Assembly (NCBI RefSeq): GCF_905475345.1
Contig: NC_066594.1
Location: forward strand, 2,680,501 to 2,744,500
DNA: 64,000 nucleotides
Reading direction: 5' to 3'
From: Vespula vulgaris
Taxonomy: Eukaryota > Arthropoda > Insecta > Hymenoptera > Vespidae
Of the stretch, positions 54,325-64,000 are shown one piece after another; the first letter of the stretch is position 1; each line of letters opens with the position of its first letter. A program made the translations under genes and the position numbers. Below the pieces are notes generated by a model. The model did not search any database and was not told where the DNA came from. It was given only the letters and a program-made list of their open reading frames with translations.

Positions 54325-54626
54325 TCGAGTTATATTTTTAAAAGTGTTTAAGGTTTTCATATATGTTCTCGATCATGGTCTCTTGTGATATTTATTTCAA
54401 ACATTGTTGACCTGTAAAATATTTGGACAAGTATATGTTATTTTCCAACAAAAAAGAATTGAATAAAAAAGTAAAAATTGTAAGTCGACTAATTTTCTTA
54501 CAATATTTCATTTCGTTACAGCCTCAACATAAAGGAATGTACATTCTCGAATATGTGTGCAAGCAACTCAACATTTTGGAAACGGACTATTTCGGACTTC
54601 GTTACGTTGATCATTGTAGACAAAGA
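29636..54626 (+). CDS. FERM-domain protein, FRMD3/FRMD5-like, N-terminal part (spliced, partial)
   Basis: Two exons (29636-29731 and 54522-54626) join in phase 0 into 67 codons. Together they form the start of a FERM F1 (ubiquitin-like) lobe: TIRLLDDSEI at about residues 17-26, the KGMYILEYVCKQLNILE helix region at about 36-52, and TDYFGLRYVD at about 53-62. FERM proteins link membrane proteins and lipids to the cortical actin or spectrin skeleton. The LLDDSE start and DYFGLRYVD...QR end fit FRMD3/FRMD5 (band 4.1 superfamily) better than Yurt, FARP or EPB41L4 types, but this is recalled similarity. The next expected exon would start with a His-Trp-Leu-type motif, and I did not find it in 54627-64000. 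The first intron is 24,790 bp. Confidence 0.86.
30374..30553 (+). repeat. two (CT)n tracts
   Basis: CT runs at 30374-30401 and 30501-30553 flank about 100 bp of unique sequence. Confidence 0.94.
30697..30920 (+). repeat. (CT)n ... (GACA/GACT)n ... (GA)n inverted microsatellite pair
   Basis: CT at 30697-30733, GACA/GACT tetranucleotides at about 30832-30872, and GA at 30873-30920. CT and GA tracts on the same strand are complementary and could pair in RNA. Confidence 0.93.
31009..31069 (+). other. overlapping alternative hairpins
   Basis: GACATTT (31009-31015) plus CGTTG can pair with CAACGAAATGTC (31032-31043). The same AATGTCGATCTTGTC (31038-31052) can instead pair with GACAACGATCGACATT (31054-31069), a near-perfect 15-bp stem with one bulged base. 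The two structures exclude each other. The segment sits in a G+C-richer patch just downstream of a (GA)n tract. Confidence 0.6.
32813..33375. repeat. local tandem duplication, two units of about 270-310 bp
   Basis: The series CTCGAATTATA, TTCATCT..ATAAAATATCGTCTAAT, AATGAATnTT, CAATAATCATT, a T run, and TTCATTTnATTA...AGAAATAA appears twice, starting near 32816 and again near 33127. An indel shortens the second unit by about 40 bp. The divergence suggests an old duplication. Confidence 0.7.
33952..33979 (+). repeat. (GA)n microsatellite
   Basis: Perfect GA run. Confidence 0.92.
36700..38060 (+). repeat. long pyrimidine-rich low-complexity block
   Basis: Most of about 1.35 kb is C/T on the plus strand, interrupted by a purine-rich segment at about 36830-36925. 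Translations of this block are Ser/Phe/Leu-rich and are artefacts of composition. Confidence 0.8.
37600..38115. repeat. minisatellite-like tandem repeat, units of about 160-190 bp
   Basis: TTTATTTATTYGTAACTCGTAAT followed by TGTTCRAGAnTAnATTTTT recurs near 37703, 37895 and 38057. ATAAAAGTTnCnnCTnTTCnTTnTTTTATTATCATTGATTTT recurs between them, with a weaker fourth unit from about 37600. Each unit contains its own CT-rich expansion. Confidence 0.7.
39183..39228. repeat. perfect 19-bp inverted repeat with 8-nt loop
   Basis: Arms ATTTTATGTATGATACATA and its exact complement flank TATCATAA. It is longer than expected by chance even in A+T-rich DNA. Confidence 0.9.
40740..41735. repeat. dispersed repeat, copy 1 (tandem units plus inverted half)
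   Basis: The block begins with a diverged unit of about 290 bp (from about 40740) followed head to tail by a second unit (from about 41041). Then comes a unique core (about 41285-41445, with CCGGGAATTTACGC) and an inverted version of the unit end (about 41455-41520). The motif TTTAAAATGG...CCGGAGATAT in the left arm reappears reverse-complemented as ATATCTTCGGAAC...CCATTTTCAAAG on the right. 41041-41656 is nearly identical to 63284-63899. No coding sequence is recognised. Confidence 0.85.
42276..42322. repeat. (TA)n microsatellite
   Basis: Perfect TA run. Confidence 0.94.
43033..43314. mobile_element. MITE-like element with short TIRs
   Basis: Left end TATACAGGTTGATTCTGTAA and right end (reverse complement TATACAGGATGAATCATGTA) form an imperfect inverted repeat about 282 bp apart. 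The interior is A+T-rich and non-coding. The ends lie in TATATA sequence, compatible with TA insertion. It is about 290 bp from the tRNA gene. Confidence 0.55.
43587..43594 (-). terminator. RNA polymerase III terminator of tRNA-Cys
   Basis: Eight consecutive T residues on the minus strand begin a few bases after the tRNA 3' end, well above the four needed for Pol III termination. Confidence 0.9.
43600..43671 (-). tRNA. tRNA-Cys (anticodon GCA)
   Basis: On the minus strand the sequence folds as a full cloverleaf. The acceptor stem GGGGATA pairs with TGTCCCC and allows one G-U pair. A D arm (TAGCTCAGTGGTAGAGC) matches the A box, the anticodon loop CTGCAGA presents GCA, and a T arm with GGTTCAAACCC matches the B box. 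The discriminator base is T at 43600, as expected for cysteine tRNAs. There is no intron and CCA is not encoded. It lies inside the first FERM-gene intron, antisense to that gene, and is followed by a T8 stretch. It looks functional. Confidence 0.96.
44513..44668 (+). repeat. (GATA)n/(GA)n compound block, about 155 bp
   Basis: GA, GATA, GGTA and GA segments in series. Confidence 0.93.
45410..45444 (+). repeat. (GA)17 microsatellite
   Basis: Perfect GA run; a CT-rich run follows at about 45480-45512, complementary to it. Confidence 0.93.
46907..47558 (+). mobile_element. TIR DNA transposon relic (Tc1/mariner-like)
   Basis: The left end TATATACAGGATGTCCCAAA and the reverse complement of the right end (TATATACAGGGTGTCTCAGA) match at about 25 of 30 positions. 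The outer TA-rich bases fit a TA target site. The roughly 650-bp interior keeps a transposase C-terminal tail but no long frame, so the element is non-autonomous and decayed. CAGGGTGTCCC-type ends are common in arthropod DNA transposons. Assignment to Tc1/mariner is inferred. Confidence 0.72.
47347..47400 (+). pseudogene. transposase C-terminal fragment
   Basis: One frame reads ...LIFGCVEGHFEHLL followed by TGA at 47398-47400. A GHFEHLL ending just before the stop is typical of IS630/mariner-type transposases of arthropods. A stop lies only two codons before the shown segment, so only the tail survives. It sits inside the TIR element, close to its right end and in the expected orientation. 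Confidence 0.6.
52741..52777 (+). repeat. (GATA)9 microsatellite
   Basis: Nine consecutive GATA units. Confidence 0.94.
53574..53620. repeat. (TA)n microsatellite
   Basis: Perfect TA run. Confidence 0.94.
53825..53879 (+). repeat. (TTA)18 microsatellite
   Basis: TTA run with one G interruption. Confidence 0.94.
54277..54322. repeat. (TA)n microsatellite just before FERM exon 2
   Basis: Perfect TA run, about 200 bp upstream of the 54522 acceptor. Confidence 0.94.
54522..54626 (+). CDS. FERM gene coding exon 2
   Basis: This is a 105-nt exon in phase 0 at both ends. The acceptor is a pyrimidine-rich run ending TTTCGTTACAG (AG at 54520-54521); the donor is AGA|GTGAGT (GT at 54627-54628). It encodes 35 residues, including KGMYILEYVCKQLN and TDYFGLRYVD, the most recognisable segment of 4.1-type FERM domains. 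It stands out from the surrounding A+T-rich DNA by codon-like composition. Confidence 0.92.
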
Positions 54627-55505
54627 GTGAGTATTATTTATATATAAAATGATATAACATATGTTAATATTATGACAAAATTATATCGAACTATATGTAG
54701 TAGCTTCGACAGTATTTTTCAAAAGCTAGCGATTACATTTTTTGAATAATTTTTTTTTGATGGTTACATACTTATAAAAAGAATATATTTAATATCTTCG
54801 TCTCTTTTTATCTTCGCCTTTCTTAATGAAAAATAATATTTCAATAAGAAAAAGTCATAAAAGAGTTTTCGTTGTTTCGAAAGATTCTACAAATTAGATT
54901 AAAGCTACGAAATGATTTAAAAACCTCTGTTGATTTGTTAAATCTCTATGAAATAATATTTCTTGTGTTTAGAAAAAAGATTATAAAATGTAAAACTAAT
55001 AATATATATGTATAATTTCAAGATTTAAAATTTTGAATATGAATTAAATAATCTTCTTATGGCGAGAAAATGAAATGAAATTAAAAAGTACAGATATGTA
55101 TACGTAAGTATGTTACTTAAAAAAAAAGTTACATAAAAGTTATATAGCGTTAACGATGATTACTTTATTTTTAAATAATTGCACGTAAAATGGAGAAACT
55201 TGACGAATGTTCGAAAAATGAATTAACAGCCGAACTTTTCGTCTCGTGCTTCGTTCATCGATCAATTTGTATTTTATTTTTCTTATTTTTTATCTCTCAT
55301 TCATCTTTTGATCTTTTTTTAAATAGCATCGCAAAACTTACACGAGATGGTTCAAAGAACTATCAGTAATAAATATACCTAAATGCATGTGTTTGCATAT
55401 CCAAATGCAAGTAGATATGCATATAAGTTACTTGAAAGTTAAATTGATCGATACAATTTTTTGTAGTTTTTTCAATATTATAAGTCTAAACTACATATAC
55501 ATACA

Positions 55506-55539
55506 TATATAGGTATATATATATATATATACCTATATA
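55506..55539. repeat. 34-bp perfect palindrome in a (TA)n tract
   Basis: TATATAGG, a (TA)n centre and CCTATATA form an uninterrupted palindrome. Confidence 0.85.
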
Positions 55540-55900
55540 AAAAAGAATACAATAATAATATCAATAAGAATTAAATAATTGATTCAACCATTCACATAAT
55601 TTTTATTGCCACATTTTCATATTAATACATTCGATATAATATCTGTTTTAAAATAAATGAGGCATTAAAATAAATATATTTTATTTTATTTTATTTCATT
55701 TTATCTTATTCTAAATAAAATATTTTATAAGTTGATCAATTTTTCTACACTTCTCTTTTTATATGAAATTTGACTTTTAATTTGGCTTTTATAGACAAAA
55801 GGATGCTTATATTAAACATTTTTGTAATTATTGTATCGAATATATAGAGTATGGATTTCAAAAATAAATGAAAATAATTTATGATTCATCAATGTAGAAT

Positions 55901-55901
<1 letters not shown>

Positions 55902-55947
<46 letters not shown>
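55902..55947 (+). repeat. (GA)22 microsatellite
   Basis: Perfect GA run. Confidence 0.95.
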
Positions 55948-55950
<3 letters not shown>

Positions 55951-56333
55951 ATACGTAACGCAATTTCATTTATTTCGTAAATCGATAAAAAAGTCAAACG
56001 AACTCAAACGATTCTCGATTGGGATGGTAACGAAACGTATGTTTTACGATTCATTCACGCTACGAAAAGTAATTCCAATTCAATTATTTCCCGTTAGCAC
56101 GTATGGTTCGCTTTACAAAATCGCTTTCAGAGTTATACTGTAGTATTTTCCGTAATATAATTTGAATTAATCGAATCAATGAATAGAACAGCATTTAAAA
56201 ATATTAGAATTGCATACGCAACGTTTGATTCGGTTCCAATTGTTAAAAAAGAAAAGAAAAAAAAAGAAAAATTTTCAAACTAAAAATTACATACTAAATA
56301 TATGAAACAAATGATGTCTTTGACAGCAACAAG

Positions 56334-56337
56334 AATA

Positions 56338-56402
<65 letters not shown>
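56334..56402 (+). repeat. (AAT)22 microsatellite
   Basis: Perfect TAA/AAT run of nearly 70 bp. Confidence 0.95.
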
Positions 56403-56406
<4 letters not shown>

Positions 56407-58160
56407 TAAAGAAAAAAATAAATTGTGTAATTCGAAAAAATTTTGTTAAAAAATCACGTCTCTCGCATAAAATGAAAAAAATCATATATGTACATAATAA
56501 ATGAGAGATAAGAACGATTTCTCCCACGATAATATAATAATAATAAAAAAGAAAAAAAAAATATTCAAAGAAGTTGTGCTAAAAAAAAAAAAGTAGAAAA
56601 TAAAATAGAAACGCGTTAGCTCGAGTTTGATAAAAAATAGCTTTCGAAAAAATCAACAATTATTGCTATATATTTATTATCAACCGGAGATTGTTATACT
56701 GACGAATGGAAGAGAATTATTTTTAGTTTCTAGTACGCTAAAAATATAAAAAGATTCGAGAAAAAGAGAGAGAAGTAGAGGGAGAGGGAGAGATTTGCTA
56801 TAGTAATTCAAACTCGTAACATTTCGAGTTAAAATAATCTTACAATTAGTTATCCGAGTTTCTACTTTGATACTTGATTTCTTTAGAAATTCTAACAGCA
56901 GAGTATTCTATCAGGTGACATTACAATTTAAGTATTTTATCCATTTAGAGATAAAAAGAGAGATAGATATAGGTATAGATAAGGCAAGCAAGAGAGAGAA
57001 AAATAGATAACTAGAAAAGGCATGTACGAAAGAGAGGAAGGAAGAGAGAGAGATAGATTAAACGGAATATGAAAGAGAGAGATAGTTAAATAGATTAAAA
57101 AGATAAGTAAAATAGAGAAAGAGAAATAGATATATAGATAGCGAAAGTAAAATAAAAAGAGAGAGCAAGAGAGAGATAGAAAGAACATATTTTTTTTTTT
57201 ATTTTTTTCGTCGTTAAATTCGCGTCGCGGAAACTCTATCGTAATCGGTATTCTTAGGTCATCGATGTAATTCTGGTATTGTTTAAAAATAGAAACCAGG
57301 GGTAGGGAGCCTTGAGGAAATATCGGTCTATTCATCGCGTTATATCCGTGCACATTTAGTTACCTATACAGTATGAATCACGAGAAACAGGATACTAAAA
57401 TATCTTCGTTGAATTTTGTGGATACTGAAAATGTGGATAACATTGGCATTGAGTTGCTCAGAAGAATGATGTTTTCTTTGTATGTATGTATTTATGAATC
57501 TACCTGTGTAACTGAATTCGATCGGTAATGTTACATCACTGGTCATTGTCCTGTTTTTCATGTCTTAGTTATTATTGCAAGTAAAAAAGGACAGTATAGA
57601 AAAATGACTAATAGTTTACATAGAGAAATGTAATATAAACAATTCTAAACATCTAGCAAAATTAATTTATTATTCATTTTGTCCTTAAATTTAAAACTCC
57701 TGTCGTTTTAATTAATATAAATAAATAAATAAATCTGCATTCTCCTTCTCTCTTTCTCTCTCTCTCTTTTTTCCTCTCTTTAAGTATCAGTTATTTACTT
57801 ATTTTAATGTCATTAATTAACTAGTAATTAATATGCGAGAAGATGAATAAGAGAAACAACAAAAAATTAATCATTAAATAATGAAATAAAGACATTAAAA
57901 TTCTAGGTAAATTTTGACGAAGAAAAAATTTTTCCTTTTCCCGTTAAATTCACTGCTCGCAGTTTCTTCCGTTTCGTTTTGTAATAAAAGGAAAAAAGAA
58001 AAAGGAAATGAAGATTGAAAAGTAGAGATCGGAAGATGAATGGCATGCTTTACACTTGTGGGCCAGGGTCCCTTGAAATTTTTATGTGCGGTCAGTATGC
58101 ACCTAGTAACTTCATACGCTCGAAACGCTCGAGGGTTTTCAAAGAGCAAAGTCTTGCAAA

Positions 58161-58223
58161 GATGACGACGATGACGATGACGATGACGACAATGACGACG
58201 ACAACGACGACGACAACGACAAG
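58161..58223 (+). repeat. (GACGAT/GACGAC)n triplet repeat
   Basis: CpG-containing triplets in a G+C-richer patch, translating as Thr/Met or Arg/His runs. Confidence 0.9.
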
Positions 58224-59288
58224 GTGAAGAAAACGAGAGAAGCCTGCATTCTTCTCCTCCTTTCTTATCTGTGTATCTTATTTCCATTTTCAGTAGAAAA
58301 AACGCTGCTTTGCGATTAGACTGAAGCTTAGAAGTAGTATATTAAAACGTAGTCTCGTATCTTGGTCTGTTATTTTTTGTAATGTTCTGAATTTTAATTT
58401 TTCATTATTTCGATTTCTTCGTAGAGTTCGAAATAGCATTGATTTAAAGCAGTTGAAAAATAAAAAGAAATAGAAGAGATCGAAGGATTGAGAATTTTTA
58501 AATAAACCAATGTATTTTTATCATTGTTTATCTTGAAACAATTTATGTGATAGAAAGAAAAATAGAGTTTGCAAATATAAAAGAAAAAAAGAAAAATAAA
58601 TAGTTTTATATATAAAATTAAAAAATGTTATTTAGTTATTATTTTCAAAAAAAAAGGAATGCAGAATCTACCACTAATCTTTTAGGTACTTGTTGGATAA
58701 TATTGATTGGATGTGTGAACTAATAAAACAAAACATGACCTTGGCTAGTCTACGTAATTATAGTGTCATCTTAGTAACTTCTAACAACAAGAGAAAATTA
58801 TGTATCATACCAATGATACACTATGAAATGTAGGGTTAAGTGTCGGTGCAAGAATTGAATTAATTATCAATAATTTCTCCAGCTAGTACGACACCGCGTC
58901 TTTCACTCTTTGAACTCACCTTGAACTTAAATAATCGAGACGATTGAACACAATCGATTCATGACTTTTCATTTTTTATTTGTTCTTCTTTATTTATTTT
59001 CTTTTTCTTCGTCAATAATTAAATGTCCATCTTTGAGACGATGTGATCTTTGAATTTTTTTCATTTTTTATTTTTTGTCTTCTTTTTTTTTTATAACAAC
59101 ATATTCAACTCGTAAATTTCAGAATTGTTTGTTCTGTACTTCTTTCTTTTCGTGCTTGTAAATACAAACAATAAAAAATACAGAAGAAAATGAGTCTTCT
59201 TTTTTAATGGGAAAAAATAAAAGAAAAAGAAAAAGAAATAAGCAAATGAAACTCGTGAAAAAGTCAGTGGAATTGATAAAACATACAC

Positions 59289-59292
<4 letters not shown>

Positions 59293-59334
<42 letters not shown>
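59293..59334. repeat. (TA)n microsatellite
   Basis: Perfect TA run. Confidence 0.94.
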
Positions 59335-59337
<3 letters not shown>

Positions 59338-60422
59338 TCAATAGAAAGATGGAAAAAATATATAAATTTTGTAGAATTGAACTTTCATTTGGAATGTACA
59401 GTATGAAAAGGCAGAAAGAAATGGAAATGGAAAATAAAAGTAAATATTTACACCTTAATGAAACATTACGAAAAAAACTCTCGATTTAATTCGTAAAACA
59501 TCGATGTAATTCACACACATACACACATACAATAGAATCAGTACAGTGTATTGTATTTTCTCAGAATTTTCTCGAAAAGGGAACGATGAATCCAATTCAG
59601 ATATTCATACTAGCGCGCTACTTCGCTGATAATTAATTGCTACGTCCTACTAATTGCAAAGCTCCTTATCTCTTCTTCGAAAGAGGATGTCGGTTCGTTA
59701 GTAGACGTTACTTGAAATTCAATCGTCGAGAGAAAATAAAAAGAGAACATTTATTATTTAGGACAATGATCTTTCACTATGATTTCTCATTTTAATTCTA
59801 TTATATCAATTTTTATCGATTTTCCAACAATTTTTATTAACGTTAATAATAAGAGTAATTTTAAATAGTTATTATTATTAATTTATTTAGTCATTATCAC
59901 AATACAATTATATTATATTTAGATAATTTATTATTATTATCAATTTACAATTACTTGTATATATTTTAATCTAAGTTAATTTTTAATAATCATTAATATT
60001 ATAGAAATCATTTATAATTTTCGATTAATATTAAAGAATAATTACTATTAAATTAAACAAAATAACAAAAAAAGTTTAAAATAAAGTAAAATTCACAAAG
60101 AAAATTACTGAGATTATTAATATCAATGAATAATGATTAAACAATGATACAAAATTCGATATTCAATTTATATAAAAACATATAAAATATGACAATGTGA
60201 GAAGAAGTTGGAAGAAGTTGGAAGAAGTAGTAAAAATTTTGAGAAGAACAAATAATAATCAAAAGAAACGAAGTTCAAAGTTGGAAAAGTTTGGACGATT
60301 TGACGATCGCTAAATCGTGCTTCGTTACTTTTCATGCGCGAGCCCTCTTCTTGCGAGTCGATTCATAATAATCTCTAAAGATTCCTTAAGAGTTAACACA
60401 TACATACACGCAATACACAAAT

Positions 60423-60444
60423 ACACACACACACACACACACAT
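60423..60444 (+). repeat. (CA)11 microsatellite
   Basis: Perfect CA run. Confidence 0.92.
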
Positions 60445-60722
60445 GGTGTCTCATAGAATCAAGAAAGTTTTATCATTTGTGGTACTTTTATCCGAGAGGA
60501 GGAAAAACTCTTCGTGTCCTCTCTTTTTTATTCTCTCTATCTTTTTCTTTTTTCCTCTCCCTTTCTCCTTTTCTCTCCTTCTTTCTCTTTCTCTCCTTCG
60601 TCAGTCTGCTCAAGAGTACGCTTTAAGACCTGGAAAAAATCAATATTGTCCGCCTAGACATCCGCAGACGTTCGTCAGCTTCTCAAAGATTAATCTTACT
60701 GCACTCTTGTGTACTGGATCAT

Positions 60723-60724
<2 letters not shown>

Positions 60725-60752
<28 letters not shown>
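60725..60752 (+). repeat. (CT)14 microsatellite
   Basis: Perfect CT run followed by CTGT/CTAT variants. Confidence 0.92.
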
Positions 60753-60757
<5 letters not shown>

Positions 60758-62959
60758 GTCTATCTTTCTTTCTATCTTTCTATCTCTATCTTTATCTTTC
60801 CCTTGTTAAGTATATATTCAAAGTAATCTCGAGTATCATCATTATCCTACATTTTGTTGACAAATCAAATTTTATGTATTATATATTATATATTATATTA
60901 TCAGTTCGTCTCGTTCTCAAGATTTCTCTTAGTTAAATCATGTATAATACTTGGTTCGTATTTATATTTTCAAAAAATTATAAAAGTTAAAAAAAACATC
61001 ATCGACACAGGTATTTTTTCTTCTTTTTATCAAGTCTCTTAATTCGTTATTTATTTGTTATTTCAATATTAAAATTTTCATTGGTTTCATTGAAAATAAA
61101 AGTTTTCTCTTCTCTGCTTTTTTATAAATCATTGCATTTTGTCATATTAAAATCGTGGAAAATAAATTTTTATTTCGTTTCTCCATTTTTTATTTCAACA
61201 TAAAAATTATATTTGTCGTGTATATCGGAAAAGTATTTTTGTTTTTAAATCATGTATTTTATTCATATTCGTATTACAAATTGTTGTAAATATTTTAGAC
61301 ATTCATTAATTTTTATTTCGTTCGTTTATGGTTTTACTCATTTTCGTTACTTCCAGTTACTTTAATAATTTTTCTAATGTTCATCGAATAAAAATATTTA
61401 TTCATCTATTAACATTGTTCTATCGGATAATAATATTATATACGTATCCATTATGTTTCTATTCTCTTTTTCTATTATTAAAAGGACTTGTCATAGAAAT
61501 GATAAAGATAATTCCTGTTAACACCTCATAACAAGCGAGAAAATGATTATACTCTCTATTTCCTTTTATTTCCAACTTTCGTATTGGTTTAATCGATGAA
61601 AAAGAGAATCGATGTTTTTCTTTCGAAAAATTATGACACATACGATTAATGCGATTGAATCTAACATAATCCTTTAATGTGTATACCTTCTTTTTTGAAA
61701 TTATTATGAAAAAGAAAAATGTTTTATACTAGTTTTATTGAGTAAATTAATTAATTATAAATATATTATAATAATATTTTTTGTTTCTTTTTTAGAAATT
61801 ATAACAATGATTTAATTGTACGAGTTTATTAATATATTATATTTCTGCAAAAATATACATATATTCAAGATTAAATTATAATTGCTATATAAAATATTTT
61901 TCAGTTATCAATTAAAACGATCTTACTGTCAGATCCTCTTGAATTTGGTAATCCGTATCTCGTTCATATTCGAAATAGATAAGAAACAAGAAACAAGAAA
62001 GTTCTGAATTTGACGTAGAATTTCAAAGGCGGAAACTATGAATATCTGAGGTTGCCATCTCATGGCCGAGGAAATTATAACGGAATTCACAAACCACAAA
62101 GCAAAACCTTTTGTTTCTGAATCTTCCACGTAACCGGTGTTTACAGTTCCCCGGTTTAATACAAATCCAACTGTTTTTACTGTTTCAATTCATGAAAATT
62201 TCTTTTTTTTCTTTCAAAATCAGCTGTTATTGTGAGAAATTATATAATAGTTTAATTGAAATATAAAAATTAGAAAGAAAATGCATCTAAAAAAGATATT
62301 GCTCTTTTATCTTATTCATATTTATATTTTATTATGAAGTATAATCTATATAGGTATTATATTCAAATATGATATTATATATATCTATTTTTAAATAATA
62401 TTAAAGTCATATAAATAATAAAATACGTATAAACAATAAAATAATATATTTTTACTGTTTTTATTAAGAAAGGTCAATAAATAACATTCGTTCCTGCATA
62501 AAGAGATATTTTTTTTATTAAATAACTTTTGTATCTTTTTCTCTCTTTATCGAAAAAAAGAGAGAGAGAGAGATAGAGAGTCGAGACTGTAGATATATTC
62601 AAAATACATCGGCATATTTTTAATAAAACTGGTATAGCCCATTTTTGGAAAGATAGTTCGGTTCGGCAATATTCGATGAAACAGAACTACCAACAGGGAT
62701 AAAGAAGGGGATGAAGGGGTGAGTTACGTTATTAACAGAGCCTCTTGTGATATATATCAAAGTTGAACGTTATCGAGAAACAATGTAGACCAGAGTGAAA
62801 CATTTTTAATAGAAACTTCTTCGACTTTAAAACGCTTCATTTTCCTTTCTATTTCTTCTAATTTTTTGGAGAAAAGTAGTTTTGAAAAGTAATTTTTACA
62901 AAACATATTAATATTTAATATAGTTTAATTAATAATCGTAAGAGTATAACAATTTAGTT

Positions 62960-64000
62960 TTTTTTTATTAAATTGTTATAAAACCAATTATTTATTTATA
63001 AATTTATTATTATATTATAAAACAGTCTCAGACTAGATTTTATGTCAGCGAAATAAGATGAATTTAGTTCGTATGAATTTGTTTATAGAAATTGTTTATA
63101 ATAAATTGTTGATTAATTATAAACAAAAGAGTGAAAAATAGAAAAACATCTGCCTTTTAGTGTAAATAAATAGTGCTTGAATCAAGTTTCTATGACTTTT
63201 AATTTCAGAGATATTCCCATGTATCTAAATGGAAGACATGACTATTAATAATCTAAAAAAAATCGTTTATTCAATAAAATACTAATTTGTTTATTAATTA
63301 CTTATTAATTTATTGTAATTTTGTATAAAACAGTCGCAAAGTGGATTTTTTGTTGGTAAAATAAGATGAGTTCAATTCATATGAATTTGTTTATAGAAAT
63401 TGTTTATAACAAATTGTTAATTAATTATAAACAATAGGATGAAAAATAGAGAAAAATCTGCCCTTTAAAATGGTACTTGAATCATGTTTCTGCGATTTTT
63501 ACTTCCGGAGATATATCCATGTAAATGGAAGAGATTACGTTGACCCACTTACCTAAATAATTTCATTCAAATTGGCTCAGTGACACACTGACCTATATAA
63601 ATTCCGGGAATTTACGCATCCCAGCTGATTAAGTTACTACTACTATACTATTACTACGAACAGCTGTACTACGCGAATTATGAATGGAAATCTTTCGAAG
63701 GCGATATCTTCGGAACGGAAAGTCGTAGAGACTTCAAACCAAGACCATTTTCAAAGGTAATTTATTCTTTATTTATTTATATATTGCAATAATATTGTTA
63801 TAATAAAATCGATTTTGTTAATAATTATTAAAATTAAATTTTTTCTTTTCTTTCGTAATAAGGAGATAATTGCAATGAAATCACTTAAATTTGTATTATA
63901 ATTATATAAATTTTACATTGTTTATTTATAATAAGAGATAGAAATCTATTAATAGTTGATAATGTATGAAATTGAAAGATTGAAAACTTGAAAGACTTTC
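62960..64000. repeat. dispersed repeat, copy 2 (runs off the window)
   Basis: This has the same layout as the copy near 41 kb and the same orientation: a diverged unit from about 62960, the conserved unit from 63284, the core, then the inverted segment to about 63765 and A+T-rich tail similarity to about 63950. By eye I count about four substitutions and no gaps over 616 aligned bases, so the duplication or a later conversion is recent. Confidence 0.85.

Larger units (their letters stand above)
29732..54521 (+). other. FERM gene intron 1 (24,790 bp)
   Basis: This GTGAGT-to-TACAG intron holds an antisense tRNA-Cys, two TIR elements, a dispersed repeat copy, two tandem duplications, a long pyrimidine-rich block and many microsatellites. 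No additional protein exon is recognisable. Confidence 0.82.
54627..64000 (+). other. start of FERM gene intron 2 (open at window end)
   Basis: After the GTGAGT donor there is A+T-rich DNA with microsatellites and a dispersed-repeat copy at the end. G+C-richer patches at 57200-57370, 58020-58330 and 60310-60720 have open frames, but none matches the next FERM segment. Confidence 0.7.

Noticed and set aside
56937..57353. 138-codon minus-strand frame with an N-terminal non-repetitive part (MHGYNAMNRPIF...)
   Set aside because: The second half is GA-repeat translation; no family is recognised and no acceptor or donor supports it as an exon.
57895..58287. 130-codon minus-strand frame with Cys/Arg/His runs
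   Set aside because: The central part is a GACGAT triplet repeat and the remainder matches nothing recognised.
60605..60720. Possible exon after a pyrimidine tract ending CGTCAG (SAQEYALRPGKNQYCPP...)
   Set aside because: The sequence does not resemble the next FERM segment, lacks a clear donor and runs into a CT microsatellite.

Overview
The window is a piece of an animal nuclear genome, most likely an insect and plausibly a hymenopteran. The evidence is very high A+T content, huge spliced introns with metazoan GT-AG sites, dense (GA)n, (TA)n and (GATA)n microsatellites, and a eukaryotic tRNA with internal promoter boxes. There are no bacterial operons. Almost all the long open frames are translated simple repeats, not genes.

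Two protein-coding genes are arranged head to head around about 1.07 kb of G+C- and CpG-rich DNA (28563-29635). On the minus strand, four exons (28562-28493, 27554-27503, 1258-1200, 525-188) join in perfect frame to give the first 173 residues of a glucose-6-phosphate 1-epimerase (galactose mutarotase-like fold). Its last third lies beyond position 1. Its second intron is 26,244 bp. On the plus strand, two exons (29636-29731 and 54522-54626) join in frame to give the first 67 residues of a FERM-domain protein that most resembles FRMD3/FRMD5. They are separated by a 24,790-bp intron, and the next exon is not inside the window.

Region by region: 1-1258 holds epimerase exons 3 and 4. 1259-27502 is its giant intron, made of A+T-rich DNA, many microsatellites and short G+C-richer islands that tend to sit beside the (GA)n tracts. 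27503-28562 holds exons 2 and 1. 28563-29635 is the shared promoter and 5' leader zone, with a 10-bp-periodic repeat and at least two upstream ORFs. 29732-54521 is the first FERM-gene intron. It contains an antisense tRNA-Cys(GCA) with a T8 terminator, a TIR element carrying a transposase C-terminal relic, a small MITE-like element, two local tandem duplications, several strong inverted repeats and one copy of a dispersed repeat. 54627-64000 is the next intron and carries a second copy of that repeat, about 99% identical over about 616 bp and exactly 22,243 bp downstream of the first.

I see no operon-like cooperation. The two genes share a promoter region, but sugar-phosphate anomer conversion and a membrane-cytoskeleton adaptor have no obvious functional link. 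No clear new molecular system is present. The most unusual signals are the repeat architecture (a tandem-plus-inverted element in two near-identical copies), the nested alternative hairpins at 31.0 kb and the helical-phase repeat in the shared promoter.
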